A stretch of DNA of 21,114 nucleotides from Smittium mucronatum. Lineage: Eukaryota > Kickxellomycota > Harpellomycetes > Harpellales > Legeriomycetaceae. Below, in pieces: positions 7,853-20,668 of the stretch. The stretch is from the NCBI GenBank assembly GCA_001953115.1, contig LSSL01004274.1:1-21114 (forward strand), read 5' to 3'. The notes under the pieces were generated by a model. That model made no database searches and was not told the origin of the DNA. It was given only the letters and a program-made list of their open reading frames with translations. A program made the translations under genes and the position numbers. Position 1 is the stretch's first letter, and each line of letters starts with the position of its first letter.

Positions 7853-9300
7853 TCTCATAAAATATTAAAAGGAAAAAAATACCAAATTATAACAAATGTA
7901 CATATTTGTGATGTTTTCGTAATCACAAAAAAAAAAAAAAGAATGCCAGAGGGCTGTTTTACAAGTCTTATGTCTTTTTGAAATGATCTGAAGTATCTGT
8001 AAGTCTGAGAGGGAAATATATATATTTTTTCCTGATATATATTGAGTATTAAGAATGCCAAGTCTTTGGTATGGGTGGAACCAGAGTATAACTGGTCCAA
8101 GCAGAGATAAAATAATAATAATAATACAGCTTTTAGTTGATGTGAGTAATTCTGTGGAATGAAACTAATCCGAAAAGAGCTAAGAATACAATTTGAAATT
8201 TTAAAAGCTACCACTTTTCGATAGCTTAAATATCACAGGTTTTCAGCCTTAAAATTTTTTGATTGTAAACCTCATCAAATCATAATAAAGTTCAGAATGT
8301 TCATCTGAGCGACAGCGGTGCAAGATAAATAAAAAAATTCAAAAGATGAAAAAAAATACTTTAGTTGACAGAAAAAAACAAAATAACCGGTAATAAATTC
8401 GCTAGTGGAATGTGGATCGAAAGATCAACGGGAAATTAAAATTTAAAAATCTTAGCTCATGTACCTTGATCTGATATTTGGTCTTATGAAAATAGGAAAA
8501 ACACGAATGGAGGACTTTTTGGCCATAAATATACTATAGAATATGAGAATTTCGGGAAATTCTATTTGAAAATTTTCACGTTTTACAAAACTGATATGCC
8601 GCAAATTTTTTACCACAACCTTTTTAACAGAAAAGGTTTGAAATTTTTTGGAATAAGGCTATATAGCGTTTCTTAAATGCATCTATTCGTTCAGAAATCA
8701 AAAAAAGACTTTCTAATTTCAAATTTTACTGGTTGATGATAGTTGGAAAATCTTTGGGGGGATAAGACAGAGCCTAAACATACTTTGAGTAATCTACAAG
8801 ATGAAACAGCTGATCTTAAATTTGGGCTGGAAGTAACAAAATTTTAGAATGGTATCCGCGTGCTTAGAAAACTTTAAGCTTCATAATTTATGCGATTTAT
8901 CAGCCCAATTGAGCCGAATCTCTCGAGCTATATAGCTGATAGCGCGAAAGAGCGGAGTTGGGTGAGAATTCTTGAAAATTTTTTACCTTTTTCATATAAA
9001 TTAAATACTTTTTAGAAATTTTTGTTAATTTTAAAATATATTTCCCTGAAAAAAAAATATCTTAACTGATATTCTCAAAAAATAAAAAATCAATTTCATA
9101 TTTCAAAATATCGGCTGGAAGTATTCGAAAAACTCTTTGGGGGGGGTATAAATAAACTGAAATTCATCTATAGATTGAAATCGTATGTATTGAATTTTTA
9201 TCGTAAACAATAGAATTCTACAATGAAAACCGAGTGATCAGATTATTTATGCTAAAAATAATAGGTGATTAAATAGCCATTTTTAACCAATAACCTCAAT
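7853..9300. other. AT-rich spacer with weak coding-like traces
   Basis: No gene is recognised. It contains a poly-A run (7927-7940) and an (AAT)5 tract (8111-8125). The plus frame from 8470 to 9008 reads protein-like peptides (for example LSNLQDETADLKFGLEV, 8785-8835), but with eight stops and no known domain. The phrase CTTTGGGGGG occurs at about 8751 and 9134 with similar flanks, which hints at an old duplication. A 12-bp palindrome AGCTATATAGCT is at 8926-8937. The frame at 7855-8214 on the minus strand has no recognisable features. Confidence 0.4.
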
Positions 9301-10831
9301 TTAATGACTGCTAGGGAGAGAGGAGGGTTGAATGACGAATTTTTGTATTTTTGAATTTTTACAACTTTTTTAAGATTTTTTAGATCAGTATTTATTAAAT
9401 TAGTAAATAAATTTACCAAGAAAAAGTAGATAAAAGAATTTTAAAAATATTCTCTTTTTATAAAAAAAACTTGTTTTTTTTTCCATGACGAAATTAATTT
9501 TCAATAGAAAACCTTTTTAATTTAAAAACAAACCTTTTATTTAAGAAATTCAAAAAAATATTTTTATAAATTCAAATAAAGTAATTTTTAATTTTAATAG
9601 GTGTATGAAAAGTCAAAAAAAAATTCTTTCTCAAAAAAAGTGAACTTAAAATAACAAGAATAAATTAATATTCTAAAAAAGTGGAGAATTTTCGTAAGAT
9701 AATATAGAATTATTCTAGGTAAATGTTTAAAATTTTCAATCTAAGATACTATAGTCCAATAAATAAATAAATAATAATAAATATTATTTTTGTTTATTTT
9801 ATTCCATATTTTAATGATTTTTTTAATTTTTAAATTGAAAAATAGGCTAAAATTAAGAGTTGAAAATATTTTTATCAGGTTAAAATTTAGATAATGTAAA
9901 TATAGACACACTCTGAGTCTATAGTAAATTAAATCGATTTCAAAAATTTCATGGAAAATTAAATGTAATTCTTAATTTTTTTTTAAAGCTTGATATTGGT
10001 TTTTCGCTTGCGTGAAAAATATCTGACATAAAATCCCAATGATTATTTTATTTAACAGGATATTTTACATAATTCCGTCAATAAAAAAATTATAAATTCA
10101 ATGATATTAATTTTAAATTGAGAAAAGCGCCAATGGATAATTTTATTTATAAAATTTTCAAAAAAGTTCTTACAATATTAAAATACGTAATTTTTTATTT
10201 TATATATCTTCGAAATGTTTTTTAGTCTATTATAGAATTTTTGGAATAAAATATTCTAATAAATTAAAAAAATAAAAAATATAGAATTTACTAATACCAT
10301 AAAATAAAATAATAACTGTAATAATTTCTACCGATATTTTAATTTTTAGGTCTCATTTTTTTTAAAAAATTAACAGGCTCCAAGCTCAAAAACTGAGAAT
10401 TTTTAAACCCTGTGAATTTTTACTAAATATAATCCAAATAATAAAATCAAGATATCAATTATCAATCTAAAAACGTGATTAAGTAATCATAGGATAAAGC
10501 GATAAAACTTCTTTTTATTGAAGCATAGGAAATTCTATGAAAAAAACGCGTTATATTGATAGATTTTTTTTTTTTAAATAAAAAGATATTTCTATGAAAA
10601 AATCTGATTTACCAAAAAAAGCGAAACCGTAAGTAAAAAATTTAATAATTGGTTTCAGCTCAATATCAATCAAATACAAGTTTATCTCGAAATCGATTAA
10701 ATTTATTGAATAGATAAAATTGAAATTATGAAGCGATAAAATAATTAAAATTTATTGAGATGTGTGGTATTAATCATGATTTCGCCCTTTTTTTTTAAAA
10801 AAACATAGTTTTATGAAATAACTCTTCATTG

Positions 10832-10918
10832 ATTCTTCTTCTTCTCCTCATTTTTAACCCTATTTCTTTCTCCTTCTTTTCTCACACTCCTCTATACTTC
10901 ATCCTTCCAATAAAAACT
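10832..10918 (+). repeat. Pyrimidine-rich, G-free tract
   Basis: This 87-nt stretch has no G at all on the plus strand and is dominated by TTC/TCC runs from 10832 to 10909. The complement is a purine-rich tract. Such tracts can form triplex DNA, but no neighbouring gene gives a functional clue. Confidence 0.65.
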
Positions 10919-12651
10919 GATTAAAATAGTTTTATTATAAAAAGTAACATGGCTATCGATTAACTATACATAGATAAATAATATTTATTTTTTAAGTTTT
11001 ATATAAACAAATCCTTTTGAGATTTACTTTTTTTGATATTTTTTCTAGAATTAAATATCGAGAGAAAATACGCAGTGGATCTAAAAAATCATTAATAAAT
11101 GTGATTATAAATTCGATATAAGGTATATCGATTTTTTAAAATTTTTTTTTTATATATAAATCAAAGAAATATTAAATTATAGATGCTATGATTTTTTTAG
11201 AAAACCTTGAAGCTAAAATTAAATCTGTTCTAAATTTTGTATATTTTAACGCTCAATGTGTAAACTAAAAATTATATCCATACGCAAATAAATATATAAT
11301 TTTTTGAATATTCAATATCAAGATCCATATAAAATCATTTATATTTAATTAATTAATTTAATTTAATGAAATTTTCATTTAGAATATAGGTAAAAATTTC
11401 ATTTATTTTTAATAGGATTTATTTTTCAATTATTAAATATCTGATTATAATTTATATTTATTATATATTTCAAAATAAAGGAGTTTTGTATTAAAATTAT
11501 TTACGACCGATAGTATAATTTTAAAGATATTATATTTTTATTTCAGAGGTTTATCTGTTCTAAATTAAGCCAGACGGATGTAACTTCAGGTTAAAATTGG
11601 TGTGAAAAATGCAAAAATCGTGTATTTCTTAATGAAAATCTAATTTTTTTCTTATTTTAAGCCTTTCAGAGCCCCAAAGCCGCTTTAAAAGGGAGTAATA
11701 CTTGTAAATCATTCCATTGAATATAATTCTTCATTGTTTAAAAAATAAATATAGCTAAGGTTAGACACCTTTAATGGTAAAATTTTAGGGATACATCTAT
11801 CCATTCCGACATATCCTATTAGTCCAGTATAGAATATTACCGATAGACAGTTCGAATATTCTCCTCTAGAGATTTTAGAGGACATTTTTTGTATAAATGA
11901 GCTCTGCTCAAAAAAATGTTAAAATAATGTATATTTATATATTTTATTTGGCCCACCATATTCACACTTCCATCTTGAAGATGGGAATATTATCTTTTTA
12001 TGCAGGTAATTTTATTTTTTCCCGAAAATAAAACTTTATAATCTCTAAAATCTGAGAATAATCTAGACCATTATTGTATAGGTGCATCTTTTACGCGTGC
12101 TGCTTATGGGAAATTAAAAATGCTTAATAATAAAGATTCATCTTTATATTTTTTTACTAAAATGAGGAACTCTTTTTTCAGATTTTCTTTGATAGAATTG
12201 GCGATTTTTTTTAAAATTCTTTGTGTTGAACGAGCATTCATATTTTATGATAGTCCAATAGTGGAGTATTTTGGATAAATTTTCGAAAAATGCAGATAAA
12301 TTAGCAGTGAATATCTAATTGGTAGCTCGGAACTTTTTCCCCTGGTACTTCTCATTATAGAAAGATATTGATTTAACATCTCAAATAATATATTAAATTC
12401 ATTCAAATAAAAGTTAATTAAGGTCTTAATAGAATCGCTAGAAAGTCTGGTCAAAATAAAAATCAATTTCAACTTGCTCAATATCAAAATTTCTGTTGCT
12501 TCAAAATCTTCATTTACTAATTAATCAATATTCTGGGCTCTAGTAATGGGTATTTGGGAATTTTACTTGGAAATATTTAATAATATTTATTTGTTCCTTA
12601 AATATTTTACTTCAAAAATTTTTTGAGCTAAATGTGTTGGGAAATCTTAAT

Positions 12652-12692
12652 TTATATATATGCACACACACACGCACATATATATATATAAT
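12652..12692. repeat. Compound (TA)n(CA)n(TA)n microsatellite
   Basis: TA repeats flank a CA block interrupted once by CG. It is simple sequence in the AT desert. Confidence 0.85.
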
Positions 12693-13837
12693 GTATTTCA
12701 TATTATTCAAAATCAATTTTTTGATTATATATATCAAAAACAATAAGCCAATATATTTCTTCCATTATTGAGTAAATCTAAATGACTTGAAAAAAATACT
12801 TTTAATGAAGAATTGATGATAAAAATAAAGTTTAAAAATAAAAAAATAAAATCAAATTCATTTTCACGAAGAAAAAAACAAGAATTTTGATAAAAATGAT
12901 TTTTTTTGATAACTCTTATTTATATCTGAGAATTTCTTATTATTTAAATGAACTCAAATCTATTAATATAACTCGTTTTCTCAAAAAATGAGATGTGTTT
13001 CAGTGACACAATATTTGATTATTTTATCCAATGATTTCTGAATTTTTCATTACAATTGATAATTGTATACCTAAATTAATAACATTCTTTTATTTTATAA
13101 AAAATGATTGGGTTTAATTAAAACCACTTATAGTTCTGAGCGCCTAATATTATTATACTTATGTAAATTTTATTCATCGTTTTGATTAAAAATATAATTT
13201 GGTATATTATTTCAAAAAAATTTTGCGATTTATTCCTAGCAATTTCTCTTTTACGCGGAAAAATTTAACATATTTTCGTAATTTTTGATCAAAAGTAGGT
13301 ATATATGTACATGTATTTTTTTATGAATTAAATCTGGTATATTTATGTTTTTTTATTTTACAAATTTAAGTAAATTTAGATCTAAATATCCGAAATAGAC
13401 CTGAAAGCTATTAATGATTATTATTAGGGGTCTTGTATGTGGTTTTGAGGTTTTTTTTGGGTTTAATTCTAAATAATTTTGAGATATATGCTGCATTATT
13501 ACATTAAATTATTTATTAGTTTAATTTTTTATTTTTTCTTGCATATTTTTTCAAGAATCCCTAAATAAAATTTTGAAAAAACTATAGATAAATTTTTTTA
13601 GCTAAATAACTCATAATTTTTATTACGCCTTTTTGGGCTCATATTAAAAAACAGTAATTTTTTTTATATAAAGCAATGAGCCCTAGTTGGTTATATTAAA
13701 TTTTAAATTAGTACTAATTAAAACTGATTTGGAACTAATGAAAATTTTTTCCGTTTCAGTGAAAATAAAATTTACAATACTTTAGATTTGACTAAGAAAT
13801 ATTTATTGGAATTTGAAAATAAAGAGGTAGGACGCTC

Positions 13838-14617
13838 ATTTTCGTCCTAGGTGGAGCTAAGCCCTTTTTATATTCTGAAAGTATTAGCAAGCTTGAAGGA
13901 TTCTTTTATTTCCGTTTAGTCTATGTATAGCTTAGTTAGTTGTTTCGTTTCTTTTGAATGCAAATTATTTTGTATTGTTCATTGTTAGTTTTACCAGTGT
14001 GGTTTTGGTTAGTTTTTTGTTAGACTTTTAGTTTAGTTATTCGTGGGCTGGGATCATTACCAGTTAGTCCGTTTTATTAGTTTAGCCTTATTTCTTAATG
14101 GATGCTATAATTCATATAGTGCTATGGGCATGGTTATGCGCAACCATGAGTTGGTAGAGTCCAGTGTTTACCCTTATGGATTTTCCCCGGAGGTTGAAGC
14201 CTTGAGAGAGGTAGCTGATGATAAAGGTAGTGATACTTCGGTATCATCCTCTTCGGAAGCTCTTGCGTTAGATGACGACTTAGACCCACCAGTTATCTTG
14301 GAGGGAGAACCAGTTATGAAAGACCTTACTTATTATTTAATGGATCTTTCTCTAAGTGCTGATCCCAACCCCTGGTAAGGTTCTCGCTTATTATTCCTAC
14401 CGTGGGGGCTGTAAAAACACTAAGTGTTGTCAGTACAGGGAGCAAAAGGCGAAGTGCAGATAGGCGAAGTAAGGGAGTTATACCTGCTCTAAAGTCTCTG
14501 CTGGGTGAGAGCGAGAGGTGTACTAGCAATAGTGCGATTAGCGTTGCTTCATCTTTAGCCACACAGCAACATTTTAGGAGCGAAGATTTATACCAATCTA
14601 ACTGGTATAGAGAATCC
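13838..14617 (+). repeat. 0.8-kb dispersed repeat, copy 2 (better preserved)
   Basis: This is the second copy of the element at 7036-7852, in the same orientation. It is a clear GC-richer island in the AT desert. Left flanks differ between the copies (an RT relic precedes copy 1, plain AT-rich DNA precedes this one), so the shared left edge near 13838 is probably a true element boundary. Several CpG sites here are TpG, CpA or TpA in copy 1, as expected from decay of methylated cytosines, with some changes in the other direction. Confidence 0.75.
14124..14378 (+). CDS. Unidentified protein of the 0.8-kb repeat, probably a fragment
   Basis: The first ATG of the frame gives 84 residues. The start region is MGMVMRNHELVES, followed by YPYGFSPEVEALREV, an acidic/Ser stretch (DDKGSDTSVSSSSEALALDDD in part), LDPPVILEGEPV and an end at ADPNPW. 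The same peptide blocks are found in copy 1 at 7347-7547, there with stops. The frame is open upstream to 14043 but has no ATG there. Just after the ACCCCTGG that ends the frame, a shifted frame continues with coding-like sequence (see 14363-14701), so this is likely the N-terminal part of a longer protein cut by a one-base indel. There is no signal peptide and no known domain. The product may not be made today. Confidence 0.45.
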   Translation: MGMVMRNHELVESSVYPYGFSPEVEALREVADDKGSDTSVSSSSEALALDDDLDPPVILEGEPVMKDLTYYLMDLSLSADPNPW

Positions 14618-14701
14618 GCTTCCGAAAAAAATTTGAGATTGGTTCGTAAAATGATATTAAATTTTAAAAAAAATTGTAAAATAATTGGTATAAAATTAAA
14701 T
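14363..14701 (+). pseudogene. Possible continuation of the unidentified protein in a shifted frame
   Basis: This frame opens just past a TGA at 14360 and reads NPLVRFSLIIPTVG-like sequence, then LSVVSTGSKRRSADRRSKG (about 14420-14476), a basic Arg/Lys-rich segment, and PALKSLLGESER. Copy 1 keeps LSVVSTGS, DR, SK and GES in the matching frame but with stops at former CGA codons. In copy 1 this frame is in register with the upstream part, so one ancestral protein split by an indel in copy 2 is plausible. The opposite strand is also open in both copies (14326-14562 and 7587-7799) and equally conserved, so the coding strand of this half is uncertain. The last 30 or so codons run into AT-rich flank and are not shared. 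Confidence 0.38.
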
Positions 14702-17700
14702 TAATAACAAGTAAATAAACGTAAACATATAAGAAAATTTTCTTTTCTTAAAATTTCATAGCATTTAGCTGAATATAGCTCAAAAACGAGTTGAGATTGT
14801 CTAAAAAATTCATTTTCGTTTTTGGAGTGAAAATTAGTATTTATTGGGCTTTATTGTACTATATTTGAAACTATTAGCCCCCACCCCCTCCAACACCTCA
14901 TCCATTCTGTTCACCAACTATTATGATACCACTCAAAAATAATCCCGATTTTCCACATTATATCTTTAATGAGAATTTACTATTTTATATGTATTTTATT
15001 TTTTGCACATAGATGGTAAGTAATGTTACAACAAATAAATAAGTCATATCAAATCATAATAAAATATAACACGCGTTTTATGCAATTGAAATTATAATTT
15101 TTAGATTTAATTGAAAAAATTTATCAAGAAATAAATCAAAAAATTTCACTGGGAAATATCATCGATTTATTAATTGTATTTAATATATTTATACATAAGA
15201 ATTTTGCGTTTTAAGTTTGAATTTACTATATTTTATAATAAAAAGGTAATATAGGCATTTTTGCTTTGGTTTTTGAATTAATAGAAACAGTCCATCTTCA
15301 CTGTATTATACGAGACCTCCATTAAAATGATAATTATGGATATATTTAATTAAAAATTGATTTTTTTTAAGAATTATGATTTTTAAGAAGAGCACTTACT
15401 TGAAATATCGATTTTTCTTTTCTTTTTATCATTAGAATAGTTAGTATATTTATTATGTGTACTCTTTTATCAGTGAAGATTCTAAATTTAAGATGGATTT
15501 TTTCATTAATTTTTTAAAAAAACTCAAATCATATCTAAAATACAATAAAACCGAAGAAATAATAAAAATAATAAAATTATTTATTTCTAAAAAAAGAACT
15601 AAATATAAATAACGTTATCCAAAAGTTTGAGCATTTCAGTCTTAAAATACTCACCAAATTATGCTTTGGGATGAAAATAATGAGTTTTAATTGGAAGAAA
15701 CAATGCAGGATGAAGCATTGTGATATATAATAATATTTCGGGAATACTAAATATCCTTAACTAATTTTAATTCAGCGTATATTGTAAATAATAATAATTT
15801 TTTAAATTTAATTCCAATAACTATATAAATAAAATAATAGTCCGATTAGCACAAAAAATTTAAGATAATCATAGACAATTGAAAATAATTTTTTTCAAAA
15901 TTAAATAATGATATCCAAATTTATAAAATTGTTTTTTTTATTTTAGAAAAATTTATATCAACTGCTTCATTTTTTTTTTGCAGGATTTTGTATCAGAAAA
16001 TGTGAAATTATATTTTTTCATTCACCCCCGAACTTTAAAAAGGTTTTTTAGGGATAAATTTTTATTTTTTAAAGGTCTGTGTTAAAAAAAGTATTTTCAT
16101 TTTTAAATGTTAATAAAAAGGCCCATTAAATAAATTATTCAGTAAAGAAAAGACAAAAATACTGTAATATTAAATAATCAAATATTTAATGTATTTTTTA
16201 GCGCTTATTATTACTGCATTTTAATTAAACAATGTGCATTAGATATAATAAGAAAAGAAAAAAAAATCGGTATATTTTGAAAGATAAATTATAAAAAATT
16301 ATAATGGGAGATATAAGTGATATTAGGTATTTTTATTTTACCTTTTTTTACTTATAAAAATGACAAATCGTCATTTTAAGATTTAATATTTTTTTATAAG
16401 AAAATCAAAATGTTTTCCAAATTTAAAATTCCGGTTATAATCGATTTTATCTTTTTTAATATACTTTAATTTAACCCAAATATAATTATTTTTTCCTAAA
16501 AATTTCCAGATTTTTTAAAACTCACTTTCAATAAAAAATTTTAAATTTTATTTTATTATCTTGCCAATTTTCAGTGATTTTGATTTCGTAATTACTAAAA
16601 AAATCGGGATTCAAGATTTTTTTAATTAAGTTTACTTTTTTTGAAATTCGGCGTGAAAATATGTAATTTTAATTTATTTTTTATTATTTAGTATTATTAA
16701 AAAAGGCTGGTAATGAGTTCAGTATAATCCTTGTATATAAGATACCGAAAAAATTTCTCTATTAAAAATAAAAATCCAAAAAACATCTATTTATAGTATT
16801 AAAAAAAATTGTTAAAAATAAAAAATAAATATTTACATTGATAAAAAAATTCGTGAATTTCGCGTAAATAAAAAAAAACAACCATTTTTTAAGGTATATA
16901 ATAAATATTTAGTGTTTGTTTTTTGTTTTTTTTTTCACTAAGAGTAAAATAAATTGTAGTGGTTTAGGAGCTTAATTATTATAGTTATCGAAGTACGCTA
17001 AACTGAAATTCCAAACAATATTGTAATTTTCTTGGTTGAGAAAATAGAAGAAAGTGCACTTATATTTGGAGGCATATTTAAATTAAAGTTTTATCCAGGA
17101 AAAAGAGTAACAGAGCGTTTTGGATCATTAAATCTTTCTTTTCAAAAAATATCAATAAAAAGTTTTCTTGCGCCTTTTTTTGGTTATAATTTTTTTTTTC
17201 CAGCATCTTATCATCATATTTTTATAGTAAGAATATATTTTTTATCCATCCTACATATTTTAAACCAATTAAAATTATTTAAAAAATAAAACTCGATTTT
17301 GGTGATTATTTTAGTATTTTTGATATAATTTTGTTGATAATTGCTAGAGTTTAAAAGGTAAATGTGTCTTTTTTGTTTTAAAAAAAAGTTCAATGGTAAA
17401 CCTCTCCTTAAAAAACATTTATATGAGAAAAAAAAGCTTATTATTTATTGATAAAACATCATTTTATGGCCTTATAATATAAAATATATAAAAAAATCAT
17501 AAACAAATAAAAAAATAAACAAATATATCTTTTATAATAATTACATATATATTTTTTAAATAAATATTCCTATTTATTGAAATTCTGGAAGTAAAATTGC
17601 TAAAAGAAACACTTATATCATTAAATTTGATTAATCATATACTTACAAAAGAGATGAATCATTAAAAGTTCAGATCTTATTTTCAATCAAATAATTTCAA

Positions 17701-19208
17701 TAAAATTTTTGATTTAAAGAAGTCTAAATCTGCTTTACATTAAAAAATAATTTGCATATTTTTTCTAATTCATTAGCGATTTAAGATTTTTTTGTATATA
17801 TGGGGGTTTACTTAGAATAGGGGTTTGGTGACATATTTATTTATTTTTATATGGTGTTTCTAATTATAAATTTTTATTAACACATAAGTATTAATTCATC
17901 ATTAAAATATAGCCTATAAAAGAACTGAATAAATAAGTTCATAAAAACTGGCATAAAGCTGAAAAAAGCTGGAAAAAAATAGAGAAAAATACCGATAACC
18001 TAAAAAATTAGAAATTTTATTATATGATTTTCAAATCGTTTGTGTATTTTTAAAAAATATGGTGAAGAATGTTTAATATACTAAATAATATTATAGAGTT
18101 ATTTTATCATTTTTCTATAATCCAATAAAAGTATATATTAACTTTCATAATATTACATATCACTCTAAATTTATTAATAAAGGAAAGCAATTCATGACTG
18201 AATGAATTCAAATAATTAGTCAATATTTCAGACAGAATATTAAATCACAAAACTTCCCAAAAAAGTTATATTTAATTATATCAAATTTATTTTTTACTTG
18301 AAAATAAAGTTTGTCTACATGAAAAAGCCTAGTTTGTATAATGAAAAATTTTTTTCTCTAATAATCCAAATTTTATTATTATAAATTTAATTTGAATTAA
18401 ATTTTTTCCACTCTAATTTTTTTATTAATCTTTTTAAAAAATGTAACTCCTAGGAAAATATAAATGAGTAAAAAAACATTATTTTTTAAAATAGGTAACA
18501 AGTAATTATCTAGTTAATATTTCAAAGCGAGAAAATTAAAAAAAATACTTTAATTTATAAAAAGATACCAATTAAAGGATAGTTTAACATGTAAATATTT
18601 ATAGCATAAATAATTAAAAGTTTCGAAATAAACATAGTTTTTTTTATCAATTACTCAAATGCTATCTATTATTAATCAAGATGTCCTTCTAAAATCCAAA
18701 AGAAATTATATAACATAAAGTTAAATTAAAAAAATCCAATTAATCTTTTTTCAATAATTAACAATAGCATAAATATTAATTAAAAAACAACAGAAAATTT
18801 GATAAATTATATCCATATATAAGTAAATTTTAATCCAAATATCAAATTTATGCACATTTTGATTCAATTATGGAATGATTAATTCGGAATTAGTTATTAT
18901 TTTTTGTTTTCTAATTTATATTTCAATGAAGGTGAGATTTGACTAATTACATATATTGGGATTTCAAATGCATAGACCGCTATTCTCAAATTCTCACAAT
19001 ATGAAGTCTTTTAGTATATATTTTTGAAAAGCTGATATGTTTTTTATATATCAAATGCCAGTTTTAATGTTAAATTCTTATTTTAATAAGAATAAAGATA
19101 GAAAAAAAAAATTGATTTAAAAAACCTCTTATGAACCTAAAATACCAATAAAAGTACATGATTAAATAGAGATAAATTATTCAATAAAATATTTTTTCGC
19201 TTTAGCTT

Positions 19209-19250
19209 TAAAATATAAAATATAAAATATAAAATATAAAATATAAAATA
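19209..19250. repeat. (TAAAATA)6 tandem repeat
   Basis: Six perfect 7-bp units lie head to tail. The array is an AT-rich minisatellite-like tract with no gene nearby. Confidence 0.9.
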
Positions 19251-20668
19251 AAAATAAGTATTTATTTAATAATGTAGACAATTATCGATAATTATCTGAA
19301 ATTATTCGTCTAAATTCCCAATATTTCAGCATTTTTAATCATTAAATTTTTTTCTCTCATTAAAAAAGGCAGAAATCATAAAAATATAAACTATAACGTT
19401 TCTATAATTTAATTTTAGCTTATATTTATTTTTAAATTATGAAAAAAAATTAGCTCTGTACTAAAATAAAACAATTTTTTTGAATAGCCATAGGAGTTTA
19501 AATAGTCTGTAGCACTTATATAAACAATTTATTCTATTTAAATCATATAATTTTATAAGAAATTCAATAAATAATGCTATTTAATTTAATCTAAATAAGT
19601 TTTTTTCAAAAAATTTAATATTTTGCGTTATGTTTTTTGAAAATTTGAATATCTTGGTTATTACATCATTCTGTAGAAATATTAAAGAAAAAATATTATT
19701 TTATAATTTTTCTTGATAATAATAATTGATTTAATAAATTTAAAAAAAGCAGTATCAAATTAAATAATAAAATACTATATTATAATGTTTTTTGATTTTT
19801 TGTCTATGTACTATAATTTTCTTCAAAAATCGACATAAATATATACTTTTTAGAAAAAGCCCCATTTTTTTATTTTGTAGAATTTTTTCAGCTTAATAGA
19901 GATTTAAAAACATCTGGGCTTTAAAAAAAACTTGTATTAATCAACTGAATCTCTTAAAAAAAATTAGCAAATATTTTTCTTAGTGCCAGCTTAGAATAAA
20001 ATAATGTAAATGGAATGGAAATTTTATTTAAAAAAAGTTATACACTTATATAAATATAAATTTAACTATTTCAATTTTGATGGACCTAAAAACAGATCAA
20101 AATATTATTCATAATTCCTCTTTATAATTAGCGAAAATGCTAAACAGGGATATAAATAAATTTAGTCAATAAAATAACATTTTATTTATTAAAAAACCAA
20201 TTATTATAAAAATAAAATAAAAATATAGTATATTTTGTGTGTGGTTTTGAGTATATGTGGTTTTGAGATCCCATCTATTTTCTTTATTTAAAATTGGCCT
20301 AACAAAAATTTTTTTCGGTGTTTTTTGAAATAAAATTTCACGATTATTATGTGATTAAATATAAAACATCCAATGGAAACTTAATATAATTTTTATCCAT
20401 TTTAGTAATAAAACTATAAAAGGATTTATAATTAGACCCAATAAAATCTTGAATTACGAAAAAGTACTGTTTATTGGATCATACCAATAAAAACAAAAAT
20501 AACCATAGAGTTTTTCTAGAAGTTTTTTAATGCTAAAACATAGAGATTTTCAGATATAGCAGTTAAACCGCCCTTATTTTTTTAAAAAAATCATTACAAG
20601 CTGATATTAAAACGGTCTCTATACTGAAAGAGAAATTTTATAAGTATTTAATCTGAGATTTTAGTAAT

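Larger units (their letters stand above)
9301..13837. other. Very AT-rich desert
   Basis: Composition drops to an extreme AT level with many homopolymer runs. No convincing gene is present. A minus frame is open for 91 codons (12520 down to 12248) without an early ATG and without a recognisable domain; runs of this length are expected by chance in such AT-rich DNA of this size. Slightly GC-richer patches occur at 11565-11700 and 11800-11885, the latter with a 7-bp hairpin (TCCTCTA 11862-11868 / TAGAGGA 11876-11882). Confidence 0.6.

Noticed and set aside
7855..8214. 119-codon minus-strand open frame
   Set aside because: No recognisable domain, composition follows the AT-rich background, and its length is near what chance gives over this window.
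8926..8937. AGCTATATAGCT palindrome as an operator
   Set aside because: A single short palindrome in AT-rich DNA with no adjacent gene.
12245..12520. 91-codon minus-strand open frame in the AT desert
   Set aside because: No early ATG and no known domain. A rough stop-frequency estimate predicts about one such run by chance.
17032..17289. 85-codon plus-strand open frame
   Set aside because: Contains no ATG, shows no recognisable family, and has chance length at this composition.
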